Of a stretch of DNA of 64,000 nucleotides, positions 10,423 to 21,098 are shown piece by piece (the first letter of the stretch is position 1; each line of letters opens with the position of its first letter). Below the pieces are notes generated by a model. That model was not told the DNA's origin and did not search any database. It worked only from the letters and a program-made list of their open reading frames with translations. This stretch comes from Rhodocollybia butyracea. Taxonomy: Eukaryota > Basidiomycota > Agaricomycetes > Agaricales > Omphalotaceae. The translations under genes were made by a program, and so were the position numbers. The stretch is taken from positions 1-64,000 of the forward strand of contig JADNRY010000188.1 in assembly GCA_015501585.1 (NCBI GenBank). Reading direction: 5' to 3'.

Positions 10423-13400
10423 ATGTCTACACAAACAACTAGAACCCGCACAGGGTCTCACCAGAACCCTCAAACATTTGTTCAAGGATCTAGTATCCAA
10501 ACTATTCCAACTGGTTTTAATGCTCCAGGATATACACTGGGACAAGACATTTCCAATGTTGGAAATACCAGCAATTGGACACCCACTGATATTTCAGAAG
10601 GTGAAGTTGTAGTAATGCGGAGAGTTCATATTGGATCAAATGGATCAAATTTCAGTGAAACTGTGGTTCAGGAAGTTAGAGTGCCTACTACTGCAGAAAT
10701 TGCCCAGATCTTTGCTCGTCATGATGACCATTCCACCAGTCATTCAGTTGAACGTGGTTCGCGAGGACAACAGCAGCAAATTCCTGATTTTGCAACAATT
10801 ATACCTCTACCTTCTTCATATCATAGTCATTCTGCACAATCTGATGCACACAGATCTCAAAGCGGACAACCTCCAAGGCAAAGCAGGGATATAATTCAGC
10901 TCTCAGAACCAGAACAAAATCCTTCACCTAGCCACCATTCATCACCTGTACCATCAATTAACAGGAATGTATCTCCTCAAGCAATTGCTCCGAACAGATC
11001 AGATACACCAATAATTGAACTCTTTGACTCTTTACATGCACAATATAGAGCTCAACAGTCAACTGCAAGACCAGGTACATCACCTGTCAGAGGATCACCA
11101 AAGTTGTCTGTAGTTCCTGAGGAAAGCCAAGAGCATTTTATTGCTCCTAGTAACCCACCTCATGGGTCTACACCTTGGCAATCTCACAATTCTCAGTCAG
11201 ACCATAATGCTTTAAGTGCCATTAGGAGTTCAAACCAGTCACAAGGACATGAACAATTGCCTGTTCAACCACAAGTTTTGCAACCAGTTTTAACTGTCAG
11301 GAACATCCCATCACCAGGTGGATCTTCCAAAAGCTCAGTAAAAAGCTCAGCAAAACAAGGTTCCCATAAGTCAAGCAATAGTGTACCAATTTTGAACCAG
11401 CTTCAAAATGAACAAACACAGTTTGACAGACTTAGTCAACAATGCCAAAAATTCTTAGAGTCACTAGGCTATAGAAGCAGTAGTGCTCAACCTTGGCAAT
11501 GGGTTCAGCAGTTGGAAAGACTAGGTCAGAGAGAGCTTGCATTACTAAGTCCAAGTCTGTATCAGCGGATATCAGATGAAAGGAATAGTCAAATGTTAAC
11601 ATACCTATATGATGAGACACAAAGGAATGAAGTTCAAGTTCTACTGAGGGCAAGAAGTAGCACTAGCATGGAATTAGCACCTTCTGTTCATATGAGCCAG
11701 ACGGCCAAAGTACAGGAAAATCCACCAAGTGTTCACACACCAGTGCAAACACCACCAAAAGCAGAAGTTCTGCCAAGTGCACATGCCCCCATGCAGAGAA
11801 ATCAATTTATTGAGAACACAAGAAATGTGGAGGAAACTCATGTTCCACTTACAGAAAGGAACTCTAGACAAAATGAAAGCCCTAACAAGACTGACAGAAT
11901 TCTTGCCTGGACAAGAAGGGTTCAGCCACCAAGCCCTCAAAATGTTGAGATACCAATTATTCAACCCACAACACATATGCCATTAGCAACTAATCCTGTT
12001 GAAAAAATTGAGCAAGTAGTGAGAAATGAAAATCAACATGATCACTCTAGGACTCAATTCCAACGAGATGAACCACCTCATGCAAGTGGTAGTCATGTGC
12101 TATTGGATCAAGGGAAAAGAAATACCAGACTTAGAAGCAGAAAGGAAAATTTTGCAATACCTACAAAATATGAACCTGCCCAAGCCTCAACAAGTCAGCA
12201 AGTATTTCCTGAGACACAAGTTAGAAAACCTACAATTGATTCTCCTCACATTCCAATGCCTATCCAATCTCCTGTGAACCTGGTAGAGCCAACACCATTG
12301 CTTACAGAGCATCATAACCAGCTTCCACAGACTCATAAGAACAGTGTACCTAGACCTTTAAGTTTGAATTGGGCTGATGAAGCAAATGAATTTTTGCCAA
12401 TCAATGGTTATCCATTCATCCCAAACAAAGGCAAGACACCAGTTCGAGCATCAGGAGGAGTGCCACCATCACCCCCACCACCAGATGATCCTGGCAATCA
12501 TAGTGAAGGGGATGACCAAAGTGGAAGCAACAATAACAGAAACAATTCCCACAGGAATGGCGGACCCAATGGACCCCCTCCACCACCAAATGAAGGTGGA
12601 CCTCCAAAAATGCCTTGTGGAAGATCTAATTGTTGCTGTTGTAAAGATGGAAGAGATGGAAGAGATGGCAGGGATGGACGTGATGGCAGAGATGCCAATG
12701 AACGTGATCCAGAAAGAGAGGAACAGAAAAGAAGGAATGAAGAAGCCACTAGAGCTCTGACAAGAGAGTCAAAACTTGACATCAACAAACCAACACCATT
12801 TGATGGATCTAACAGAGCTGCTTGGAGAGCATTTTTAAATTCAGTACTGATAATGTTCAATGCAAAGCCAATGACTTACTCTACAGATAATTCTAAAATT
12901 ACATTTGCTGCATCATACCTTACAGGAGCTGCAGCAAAGTACTACAATAATCTAGTAGAACAACAGGCCAATGGAGAGAATGAATCCTTCATTCCAGCAT
13001 TGAATATCTGGTCTGAGTTTGTTAAGTTGTTTGGACGCATGTTTGGTCTCCATGATGAGAAAATGCATGCTCAGTCACAACTAGACAAATGTCTACAAGT
13101 CCCCAGGGAGTCATTTGCAGACTTTTTAGTCAAGTTTGAAGATATAGCCAATCGCACTACTTACAATGATCCCGCTAAGAGATGGAGACTTCTGAATCAG
13201 ATCCGGCCAGATTTGCGCAACCGCCTAACAATGGTTGGGAATTTGCCAGAAACATATCAGGATGTTGTCAATAGACTACTAGATATTGATGGTGCACGAG
13301 AAGCATTCAATGACTCTGGACTCGGAAACAATTTCAGCAGTGGAAACAATCGAAATACAGCCACCAATAACCAGCCTATTGACCGCAATCAGTCTGGAAA

Positions 13401-13869
13401 TGGTTACCGCACATCTGCAAACACAACTTTCAATCAGAATAATCCACCAAATAATCGCCCAACACAAGTGCAACCACAGGCAGTCACCACATTCAATAAC
13501 ACACAGACTCAACGACTACCTACTAGAATGAATCAAAATAATTCTAGAAATAATAATGTCAATGAGGCACCAGCTGTAGTAAGAATGGCATGGGTCACTC
13601 AAGAAGAGTATGACCAAAGACGCGCAAAAGGGGCTTGCACTTACTGTGGTGAAATGGGTCATTTTGCAAGGGACTGCCCACAACGGCGCAATAATGCATC
13701 AGGTCGAGCCACATTTATGGACACTTCCAGTGACGCACCCAGCAATATTATGCTTGAAGTTGAAGATGAAATCTTGGATATTGACAGCACACTCTTGGAA
13801 GGAGGCGCTGAAGGGGAGGAATATGAAGATCTCAACCAGGGAAACGTCCTGATGACTCAGGAAGAATAG
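10423..13869 (+). CDS. gag: gypsy-1 Gag with long disordered N-terminus
   Basis: 1,148 residues, two to three times the usual Gag length. Gag forms the virus-like particle and binds element RNA. Residues 1 to about 740 are low-complexity (Gln, Ser, Pro, Asn, His rich) with no recognised domain. Then comes a cysteine cluster (CCCC near 735), a five-fold GRD repeat (about 743-758) and an Arg/Glu-rich linker. The retrotransposon Gag domain follows from about 790 (FDGSNRAAWRAFLNSV, TGAAAKYYNNL). A CCHC zinc knuckle CTYCGEMGHFARDC is near 1072-1085. The ATG at 10423 is the first start after the 5' LTR. The frame is intact and ends TAG at 13867, overlapping the pol frame by 43 bases. Confidence 0.9.
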   Translation: MSTQTTRTRTGSHQNPQTFVQGSSIQTIPTGFNAPGYTLGQDISNVGNTSNWTPTDISEGEVVVMRRVHIGSNGSNFSETVVQEVRVPTTAEIAQIFARHDDHSTSHSVERGSRGQQQQIPDFATIIPLPSSYHSHSAQSDAHRSQSGQPPRQSRDIIQLSEPEQNPSPSHHSSPVPSINRNVSPQAIAPNRSDTPIIELFDSLHAQYRAQQSTARPGTSPVRGSPKLSVVPEESQEHFIAPSNPPHGSTPWQSHNSQSDHNALSAIRSSNQSQGHEQLPVQPQVLQPVLTVRNIPSPGGSSKSSVKSSAKQGSHKSSNSVPILNQLQNEQTQFDRLSQQCQKFLESLGYRSSSAQPWQWVQQLERLGQRELALLSPSLYQRISDERNSQMLTYLYDETQRNEVQVLLRARSSTSMELAPSVHMSQTAKVQENPPSVHTPVQTPPKAEVLPSAHAPMQRNQFIENTRNVEETHVPLTERNSRQNESPNKTDRILAWTRRVQPPSPQNVEIPIIQPTTHMPLATNPVEKIEQVVRNENQHDHSRTQFQRDEPPHASGSHVLLDQGKRNTRLRSRKENFAIPTKYEPAQASTSQQVFPETQVRKPTIDSPHIPMPIQSPVNLVEPTPLLTEHHNQLPQTHKNSVPRPLSLNWADEANEFLPINGYPFIPNKGKTPVRASGGVPPSPPPPDDPGNHSEGDDQSGSNNNRNNSHRNGGPNGPPPPPNEGGPPKMPCGRSNCCCCKDGRDGRDGRDGRDGRDANERDPEREEQKRRNEEATRALTRESKLDINKPTPFDGSNRAAWRAFLNSVLIMFNAKPMTYSTDNSKITFAASYLTGAAAKYYNNLVEQQANGENESFIPALNIWSEFVKLFGRMFGLHDEKMHAQSQLDKCLQVPRESFADFLVKFEDIANRTTYNDPAKRWRLLNQIRPDLRNRLTMVGNLPETYQDVVNRLLDIDGAREAFNDSGLGNNFSSGNNRNTATNNQPIDRNQSGNGYRTSANTTFNQNNPPNNRPTQVQPQAVTTFNNTQTQRLPTRMNQNNSRNNNVNEAPAVVRMAWVTQEEYDQRRAKGACTYCGEMGHFARDCPQRRNNASGRATFMDTSSDAPSNIMLEVEDEILDIDSTLLEGGAEGEEYEDLNQGNVLMTQEE

Positions 13870-13900
13870 GGGAAACCTGGAGTCAAAATGATGATACCCC
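13839..13900 (+). promoter_or_regulatory. -1 ribosomal frameshift signal, gag to pol
   Basis: The heptamer GGGAAAC (13839-13845) sits in gag phase as G GGA AAC, a classic -1 slippery site. Eight bases later a stem can form: 13854-13861 with 13876-13884, eight pairs and one bulged G. The loop GGGG (13869-13872) can pair with CCCC at 13897-13900, giving an H-type pseudoknot. The pol frame is open from 13827 and is exactly -1 to gag. Confidence 0.75.
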
Positions 13901-16900
13901 AATAAATCTGCTTGCAGTACAAGTAGACACACCACCAGCAATTATTTCTTCAATTTCTCTTCATTCATTTGTTATTAACACTAAATTATTCTCGGAAGAC
14001 TCACAGATGTACCATGCACTTGTTGATTCTGGTGCTTCAAGGTCATTTATTGATGAATCTTTAGCCAAGAAATTTCCTCACCATATTCACAAACTTCCAT
14101 TTTCAATTCCTTTAAAGTTATTTGATGGAGAATATTCATCAGCAGGAAACATCACTTCAGAATTCACTGTAAAATTATTATATGAGGATGGATCCAAACA
14201 TGATCTCACCTTGCTTGTTACTCACCTACATCCAGATGCGCCATTGGTTCTAGGATTCCCATGGCTACAGAAGTATAATCCACAAATTGACTGGGCAAAC
14301 TTAATGTTCTCATTCAATGGAGGAGTTAAACTTGCAGCAGCAAAAGTCACTGACGTTGAAATTCCAAGGCTGTCATACAGGACACACCTTAAACCAACAA
14401 TTGTGGAAGTTACTGAGCCAGTAGAGAATGTTCAGCGAGGACTGGGACTAGATGACCCACTATTGCTTCATGTGGATGAACTAGAAGATTACTTTATACA
14501 AAAGACATTTGGACATATTCAAACAGAACACATTAGAACCAATTCACAAAAATCAACTGAAACTCACCTCAAAAATCAAAAATGCAAACAACAAGAGAAA
14601 CCTATATTACCAGAATCAAAGCCAGATCCACCATCAAAACATCCATTTACAGACAAGAAAACACCGTTGGTTAGTCTTATAGGGGCACCAGCCTTTGCAA
14701 GATTAATAAAAGATGGATGTCCAACATTTACTCTCAACATCTCACCCACACATGAGATAGTTGACATCCGAGGAGCAGCTATGCCAAGCAAACCTGTGGC
14801 TAAAGAGCAAGGTCAAACAGAAGTACAACCTAACTCAAAAATTTTATCAGAACAGGAAATGTTGGACAAAGTTGTTCCAAAAGAATACCATCAATGGGCT
14901 AAAGTTTTCTCAGCTGGAGAAGCAAAAGCCTTACCACCCCACCGCCCTTATGACCTCAAAATTGAGACTGAAGAGGGTAAACCTTTGCCACCAGCATCAA
15001 AAATTTATAATCTGTCTGAGACAGAATTAAAGGCCTTGAAGGACTACATTGATGATATGTTAAGCAAAGGCTTTATTAGAGCATCAAGCTCACCAGTGGG
15101 AGCAGCAGTACTATTTGCAAAAAAGAAAGATGGATCACTCAGAATGTGTATTGACTACCGGGCACTGAACCGCATTACACTAAAGAACAATTATCCACTA
15201 CCCTTGATTGGAAATTTGATTGATAGATTAAGAAAGGCCAAGAAATTCACAAAACTGGACTTACGCGCTGGATACAATAATGTCCGGATTGCAGAAGGAC
15301 ATGAGTGGAAAACTGCTTTCAGAAGCAGATATGGGTCTTTTGAGATGTTAGTCATGCCTTTTGGTCTAACCAATTCACCATCAACATTTCAAAACTTTAT
15401 GAATGACATCTTCCACGACATGGTTGATATTTTTGTAGTGATTTACTTGGATGACATCTTGATCTTCTCAGAAAATGATGAAGACCATGAGAGACATGTG
15501 AAGATGGTCTTACAGAGACTTGAGGACAACCACCTATTTGCTAAGCCTGAGAAGTGTGATTTTCATACTACATCAGTGGAGTACTTAGGACTAATAGTCT
15601 CACCTGAGGGCATCTCCATGGATCCAAAGAAAGTTGAAGTGATTAAAAATTGGCCACCCCCAACTACTGTAAAGGAACTCCAATCATTTCTGGGATTTGC
15701 AAATTTTTACAGACGGTTCATTGACAACTATTCTGGTATAGTGAAGTCATTGACAAAACTCTTGGGTAAAAATTTACCATGGAACTGGTCAGAAGATTGC
15801 ACTGCTTCCTTTGAACTATTAAAGCAAGCATTCCAAGAAGCTCCAGTCTTACAACACTTTGACCCTGAATATTTGAGTATTGTTGAGTCAGATGCATCAG
15901 ACTATGCCATTGCATCAATAATCTCACAGTATAATCCATTCACTAGTGAGCTCCACCCAATAGCCTTCTTTGCAAGAACTATGACAAAGGCAGAGCTTAA
16001 CTATGATATATATGACAAGGAGCTCTTGGCCATAGTTGAATCATTTAAACAATGGAGAGCATACCTTGAAGGTTCACGGTACCAAATTCAGGTCTATACA
16101 GACCACAACAACCTACAATGGTTCACTACCACAAAGATGCTGAGCCGAAGACAAGCCAGATGGGCTGAATTCTTATCTGGATTTGATTTTGTCATTAACT
16201 ATAGACCAGGACGGCTGGGAGCTAAGCCAGATGCACTCACCAGACGGGCAGATGTATATCCCAAGAAAGTGGCACAAGCGCTTATGAATGAGGGGAATAC
16301 AAAGATACTCATCCGGCCTGAACAATTGATGGCTTCTGTAATAATGCAAGATGAAATTCATTTGAATAAAATCCGAAAAACTAAGAAGGATACATACTGG
16401 CTTGAACATGAAAAAATAGCCAAGTCCAAGGATCCAGGACCCTTCAAAGTTGAGAGTCAGCTCTTGCTTCGTGATGGTCTAATATATGTTCCCAATGATG
16501 GAGACTTACATCTGGAAATCTTAAGAATGTATCATGATCACAAACTCAGAGGTCACCCCGGAATTCAAAAAACAATGAAGCTAATCAGAGAGATGTATTA
16601 CTGGCCTGGTATGAAGAAAACCGTGAGAAACTATGTACGGACCTGCCATGACTGCCTGCGCGCCAAAGGGAGCAGAAGAAAACCATTTGGGGGACTCAAA
16701 ACCCTTACCTATAGGTAATAGACCATGGTCATCAATTTCAGTTGATCATATAGTTGAACTACCAGAGTCAAATGGATTCAATGCTATCATGGTAGTAGTA
16801 TGCAGACTCACCAAACAAGCTATTTTTGTACCATGCCACACTACAGACACAGCAACTGAGTTAGCAAAGTTGTTTATCAAGAATGTATTTTCAAAACATG

Positions 16901-17879
16901 GCTTACCTACAGACATAATCTCAGATAGAGGAACCACATTTGTATCCACTTTCTGGAGAACTATATGTCAAGCCTTAGATGTGAAGTTGAACTTTTCAAC
17001 AGCCTACCATCCCCAAACTGATGGACAGACTGAGAGAGTCAACCAAACACTAGAACAATATTTAAGATTGTTTGTCAACTATGAACAAAATGACTGGGAA
17101 GAGTGGTTACCTATTGCAGAATTTGCCTACAACAACACACCTGCAGAAGCAACAGGAGTATCACCCTTCTTTGCAAATAAGGGATTTCATCCAAAACTCA
17201 CTGTTTCACTGAAGTCACTCCCAAATCACCATGCCCAACTAGTTGCAAAGGATCTTCATGAACTTCATCAATTTCTAAGACATGAATTAATGACCACCAA
17301 TGAGATATCAACAAAATATGCAAACCGAAAAAGAGAAGACACACCTGATTGGAAAAAAGGATGATGGTTTGGTTAAACATGAGAAATATAAAAACCAAGA
17401 GACCTATGAAGAAATTGGACCATAAGAGAATGGGACCATTTGAAATTCTGAAGAAAGTCTCAACCCATGCATACAAACTAAAGTTGCCTGTAAACTTTGG
17501 TAACATTCACAATGTGTTCCATGTGGACCTACTAACACTGCATGAATCTGAGTCTGATCAATTCCCAAACCGCAAACCACCTCCACCTCCACCTATTGAG
17601 ATTGAGGGTGAAAAAGAGTATGAAGTAGAACAAGTACTTAACTCACGGAGAAACAGACAAAGGTTTGAGTACTACATCAGATGGGAAGGACACCCGCCTG
17701 AGGAAGACACCTGGGAACCATTAGTCAATGTGCTAAATGCCAAGGAAGCACTAAACACATATCACACACTTTACCCAACAAAGCCAAACCAACAGACAGG
17801 GAGCTTGAACGTGCTGAAGAGCTCAGAGAGAGGGACAATGGGTGATCAAAATCAATACATTCAAAGAAAAAATAAATAA
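13846..17879 (+). pseudogene. pol: gypsy-1 Pol (PR-RT-RH-IN-chromodomain), two frameshifts
   Basis: Polyprotein that matures, copies and integrates the element. Protease: LVDSGASRSFID (from 14019). Reverse transcriptase: FTKLDLRAGYNNVRI and catalytic YLDDILIFS (about 15444). RNase H: VESDASDYA, TDHNNLQWF. Integrase: HHCC finger (HDHKLRGHPG to CHDC, 16530-16656) and core with SVDHIVELP, SDRGTTF and DGQTERVNQ (DDE). Chromodomain at the end: YEVEQVLNSRR, YYIRWEGHPPEEDTWEP. One extra A in the run 16698-16701 and one missing A in 17353-17358 break the frame; both are homopolymer sites. Expected to be read as Gag-Pol by -1 frameshifting. Confidence 0.9.
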
Positions 17880-17996
17880 ATCCTACAATGGCAACCCCTA
17901 AGAAAAGAAAATAAATTAAAAACAAGGAACAAGAGCTACTTGAGCAAGAGGAAAGAACAGAAAATAATATACAAACAATAACTTAAAGAGGACAAT

Positions 17997-18006
17997 AAAG
18001 GGGGGG
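17997..18006 (+). other. internal polypurine tract-like sequence
   Basis: AAAGGGGGGG just after pol, about 1.9 kb before the true 3' LTR. A polypurine tract normally touches the 3' LTR. It may be a relic of the original end of the element, before the antisense gene region was gained. Confidence 0.4.
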
Positions 18007-18051
18007 ATAAGCCATAGAAAATCTTACAAAAAAGTGCAATAAAATACAATA

Positions 18052-18989
18052 TCAGTCCAGGTCTGCTAGGCAGATCATTGTAGGGGAATGAACAGACACC
18101 ACCAATGAATCAGAAGAAGATAGTGGAGAAGGGAGATCATGAATGCGTGGAAAGTCGGGAGAGATTTCCCAGCTGTTTGAGAAAGTGACAGCAGAGAACT
18201 GTGTAGCAAAGCCTACTGGATCGGACACTTCTTCTTTAAACTGCTGCAGGGCACCATAAATCTCATCTGAGGTGTATGATAATTGATCCTGGATGGTGCT
18301 AACCATAGCAAGAACCGCAGAAATCCTCCTAGACCAGGTGTTATCCCTTTCAGAATTAGCTTTATCATGTAGCTCTTCAATCAGAAGAAAGAGAGAGTAT
18401 ATATCGTCGATGATAGCTTCAAGAAAGGGCTGAACATCAGCCTGTGCATAGCAGGCCAAACCGTTTGCAAGACGCTGGAATCAAACAACATTCATGACAT
18501 ATCAATAACATTATTGGCAGGAAATACTTACTTGACGATCACGAATTAATTTAGCCTGGGTATCAAGAAAATCGGGATATCCGCTTAATCTGCGGTCATT
18601 CTGAAGATCAGAAATCTCGGTAACCAGCTTCTTGTTGTTCTGTTCAAGACTTTGAGAGTACAGTTGCCAAGCTCTGGCGCTGTCATGATGTTCACGGCCA
18701 TTCTGCATCAACTCAGTGATAGTTCTACCAATAAACCAAGTCAGAAAGATTATTTAACAGGAAGCAATACAACATACCGGTCTCGCTTCATTAATTCATC
18801 CCTGATCCACCCCAGGAGACCATTGAGGTCAGTTGCAGCTTCAGGTGTTGAAAATTGGGCAAAGAGACGAGAAGCGGCAGGATGCAGATACAATTGTGTA
18901 AACATTACCAGCGAGTTTGCGGTGTCATCAATAGGAGAAGGAAATCCAGTAGTAGACAGACTGGAAGGGTTGTTATGTGTGGAAGACAT
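18052..18989 (-). CDS. antisense three-exon gene inside gypsy-1, unknown product
   Basis: Exons 18989-18778, 18724-18532 and 18474-18052 join in frame to encode 275 residues. Introns are 53 bp (GTATGT...GGTAG) and 57 bp (GTAAGT...TCCAG), normal for this genome. The start is the first ATG (MSSTHNNPSS), about 40 bases below a TATTTAAG box. The product is soluble-looking and mainly helical: RDELMKRDR, LEQNNKKLVTEISDLQNDRR (possible coiled coil), FLEAIIDDIYSLFLLIEELH, then a Ser/Pro-rich tail. No signal peptide or membrane segment. I recognise no family. All three exons and four splice sites are intact although pol in the same copy is broken. Antisense genes between pol and the 3' LTR are known in some plant gypsy elements; any role here (particle, regulation or silencing) is inference. 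Confidence 0.75.
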
Positions 18990-19027
18990 GTTGTTTGAGT
19001 TGGAGAAAGAAAGAAAAATTGATACAG

Positions 19028-19035
19028 CTTAAATA
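19028..19035 (-). promoter_or_regulatory. TATA-like box of the antisense gene
   Basis: TATTTAAG on the minus strand, about 40 bases above the ATG at 18989, followed by a pyrimidine-rich leader (TTTTTCTTTCTTTCTCC). Confidence 0.5.
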
Positions 19036-19085
19036 GCAGGGAGTTTTCACACAAACCCAGGACAAGACACAACTTCAATCGATGG

Positions 19086-19773
19086 GTTTCGAGCCAACAT
19101 GGGTTGAAACGGCGAGTCATTAACTCATGCTCACTGATTTTTCCGAAAATACAAACACAAAGTCCCGGAAACCGGAATAAACATGAGATTTAACTGCCCA
19201 TTTAAGTTAGAATGCTCACTAATACACTCGGAAATAGACCCGAAACTCCACAGAGATGATTAGTTTCGAGTCTGCATGAGATTCAACTTCCATTTTAATA
19301 TTTATTGCTCAGTAATCAGCTCGGAAATGAACCCGAAACACCAGATGTGGAAATCTCAAAGACACTCCAAACTCGAAACCAATTAATGACGCCACAAAAT
19401 GAAATCTGTGATTAGCTGTGATGCACTCGAAACCTTACTCGACCAATGGCATCAAACACTCCCATGTATCCCACCAATCAGCCGCTACTCATAATGACCA
19501 TCATATCATTGATACACGAACAATTCCATACAATCAAACAATCATGATGGCTAAAGTAAATCTGATCCATGGACATAAGGATACCGGCGGAAACGCCAAC
19601 ACATCACAATCATGATGCCAATGCAACATGTGATTTGCCAAAGTTGGCTTTGACAGTACTCGAGCGGGACAAGCGCAAAATCACACAAACCCGGCAATGC
19701 CGCCGCTAGCACTGAAATGATGGGCCGCCACACCTGTTCCAATTGACGTGAAATATTCATGTAAACTCGAAAC
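19086..19773. promoter_or_regulatory. five CTCGAAAC motifs upstream of the antisense gene
   Basis: CTCGAAAC or its complement occurs exactly at 19086, 19263, 19372, 19426 and 19766. An imperfect direct repeat with CTCGGAAAT and CCCGAAAC pieces spans about 19181-19350. No open frame of note lies in 18990-19889, so it reads as a promoter region for the antisense gene. Confidence 0.45.
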
Positions 19774-19876
19774 ATGAATAACAAGCTCAAAACTCAACCA
19801 ATTACATCCAAATAAAATGCCACAGTGACAGAATATTTGCCCAAATCCATAAATGGCCTCAGAGGGTTTCGGCCTT

Positions 19877-19889
19877 AAGCGGGGGGTAC
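19877..19889 (+). other. polypurine tract of gypsy-1
   Basis: AAGCGGGGGGTAC directly before the 3' LTR, the plus-strand primer site for reverse transcription. Confidence 0.7.
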
Positions 19890-20958
19890 TGTTATGACCC
19901 GATTCTACACTATAGGCATATACACACTCTTTTTTCATTTATTAACAACCACTACTATCATTAATATTTTACCACTTAACACTATCACATACATTCATTA
20001 CTTATCTTCTCAACACAACTTCGGATAATGCTGCACATTACCATGGAAGCTGCAAAGACCCTTCCACACAGTATTGACTCATTATTAGTCAACTCCGGTT
20101 CCACTAAATGACTCAATATCAGTCATCCATGACTCTACTGAATGACTCAACATCAGTCATCCGCAGTTCCGCTTAAATGACTCAGTAACAGTCATTGCAC
20201 ACCATTCCACAGTCATGCTGACTGATCCGCAGCATTTCCGCAGTTATGACTCAAATCTAGTCATTCTGCAGCATTTCCTAACTAGTACATATTAAACAGT
20301 ATATAAGGAAGCCAGATTTACCAATGTACAGTAGACGTATTATTTTTCTTAAATCCAAACCCCCACTTGTTTGCTGTTATCACTTGTGTGAATCACCAGA
20401 CCAACTCATTGTATCTTGTTGAGCTATCTCCAAGCTACAATACACATTTATACATCTTGTTGAGCTAACTCCAAGTTGTATCCACTAACATTCACCTGTT
20501 GAGCTATCTCCTAGTGAATACTTCTTTAATTGCCACTTGTTGAGCTATCTCCGAGTTGCAACTTCCTATTACTTGTTGAGCTATCTCCGAGTATTAGACA
20601 TCACACTCACTACTACTTGTTGAGCTATCTCCGAGTATTAGACACCACACTCACTACTACTTGTTGAGCCAACTCCGAGTATTAGTTCTGATTCATATTA
20701 CTGCTTGTCGAGCCATCTCCGAGGGTAATCTTATTATTATTTGTCGAGCTATCTCCAAATAATAACTTCTGTGAGTTTTGTATTACAAACTAGTTACTAA
20801 CTTTACTTGAGCCTAGTTGTTTGAGTATATATTTTTTGCCTAGCGGTTTCAACGAACGGAAAGGCTTGCTCTATAATCTCATTAATTTCTCTTATCATTT
20901 TTACTGCCGAGTTACGTACTGTGAAGGTTTGGACGAGACTATTGATCGAGTCATAACA
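19890..20958 (+). repeat. 3' LTR of gypsy-1
   Basis: 1,069 bp, near-identical to the 5' LTR, followed by the duplication GGCAG. Confidence 0.95.
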
Positions 20959-21098
20959 GGCAGTATGCTGACATGAGTGATGATGGCATTTCAAGGTATT
21001 GATATTTTGAGTGCATACTTTGTTGGCATTACACTAAGTATATAAGTACTGTACCATTTCGAGCACTTCATAAGGGTGTGACCTGTGACCCCATCACT

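Larger units (their letters stand above)
9324..20958 (+). mobile_element. complete Ty3/gypsy chromovirus (gypsy-1)
   Basis: An 11.6-kb LTR retrotransposon bounded by TG...CA LTRs of equal length (1,069 bp) and the 5-bp duplication GGCAG (9319-9323, 20959-20963). Internal order: gag, -1 frameshift site, protease, reverse transcriptase, RNase H, integrase, chromodomain, then an antisense spliced gene and 3' LTR. I count three substitutions between the LTRs (9771 region, second hairpin, near 10,233), so insertion is recent. Two A-run frameshifts break pol in this copy. Base use is AT-rich, as in the neighbouring copia. No TGG-type tRNA primer site is seen just after the 5' LTR. Confidence 0.95.

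Noticed and set aside
10231..10545. Minus-strand frame in the LTR (IREINEIIEQAFPFVETARQK) repeated at 20,803 and 27,349
   Set aside because: It recurs only because the LTR recurs; it has no own start context, and in the copia region it merely fuses to the interrupted gag frame.
17353..17358. A second programmed frameshift within gypsy-1 integrase
   Set aside because: The phase does not give a canonical XXXYYYZ slip (preceding base is G), and a shift inside integrase is not expected; an indel is simpler.
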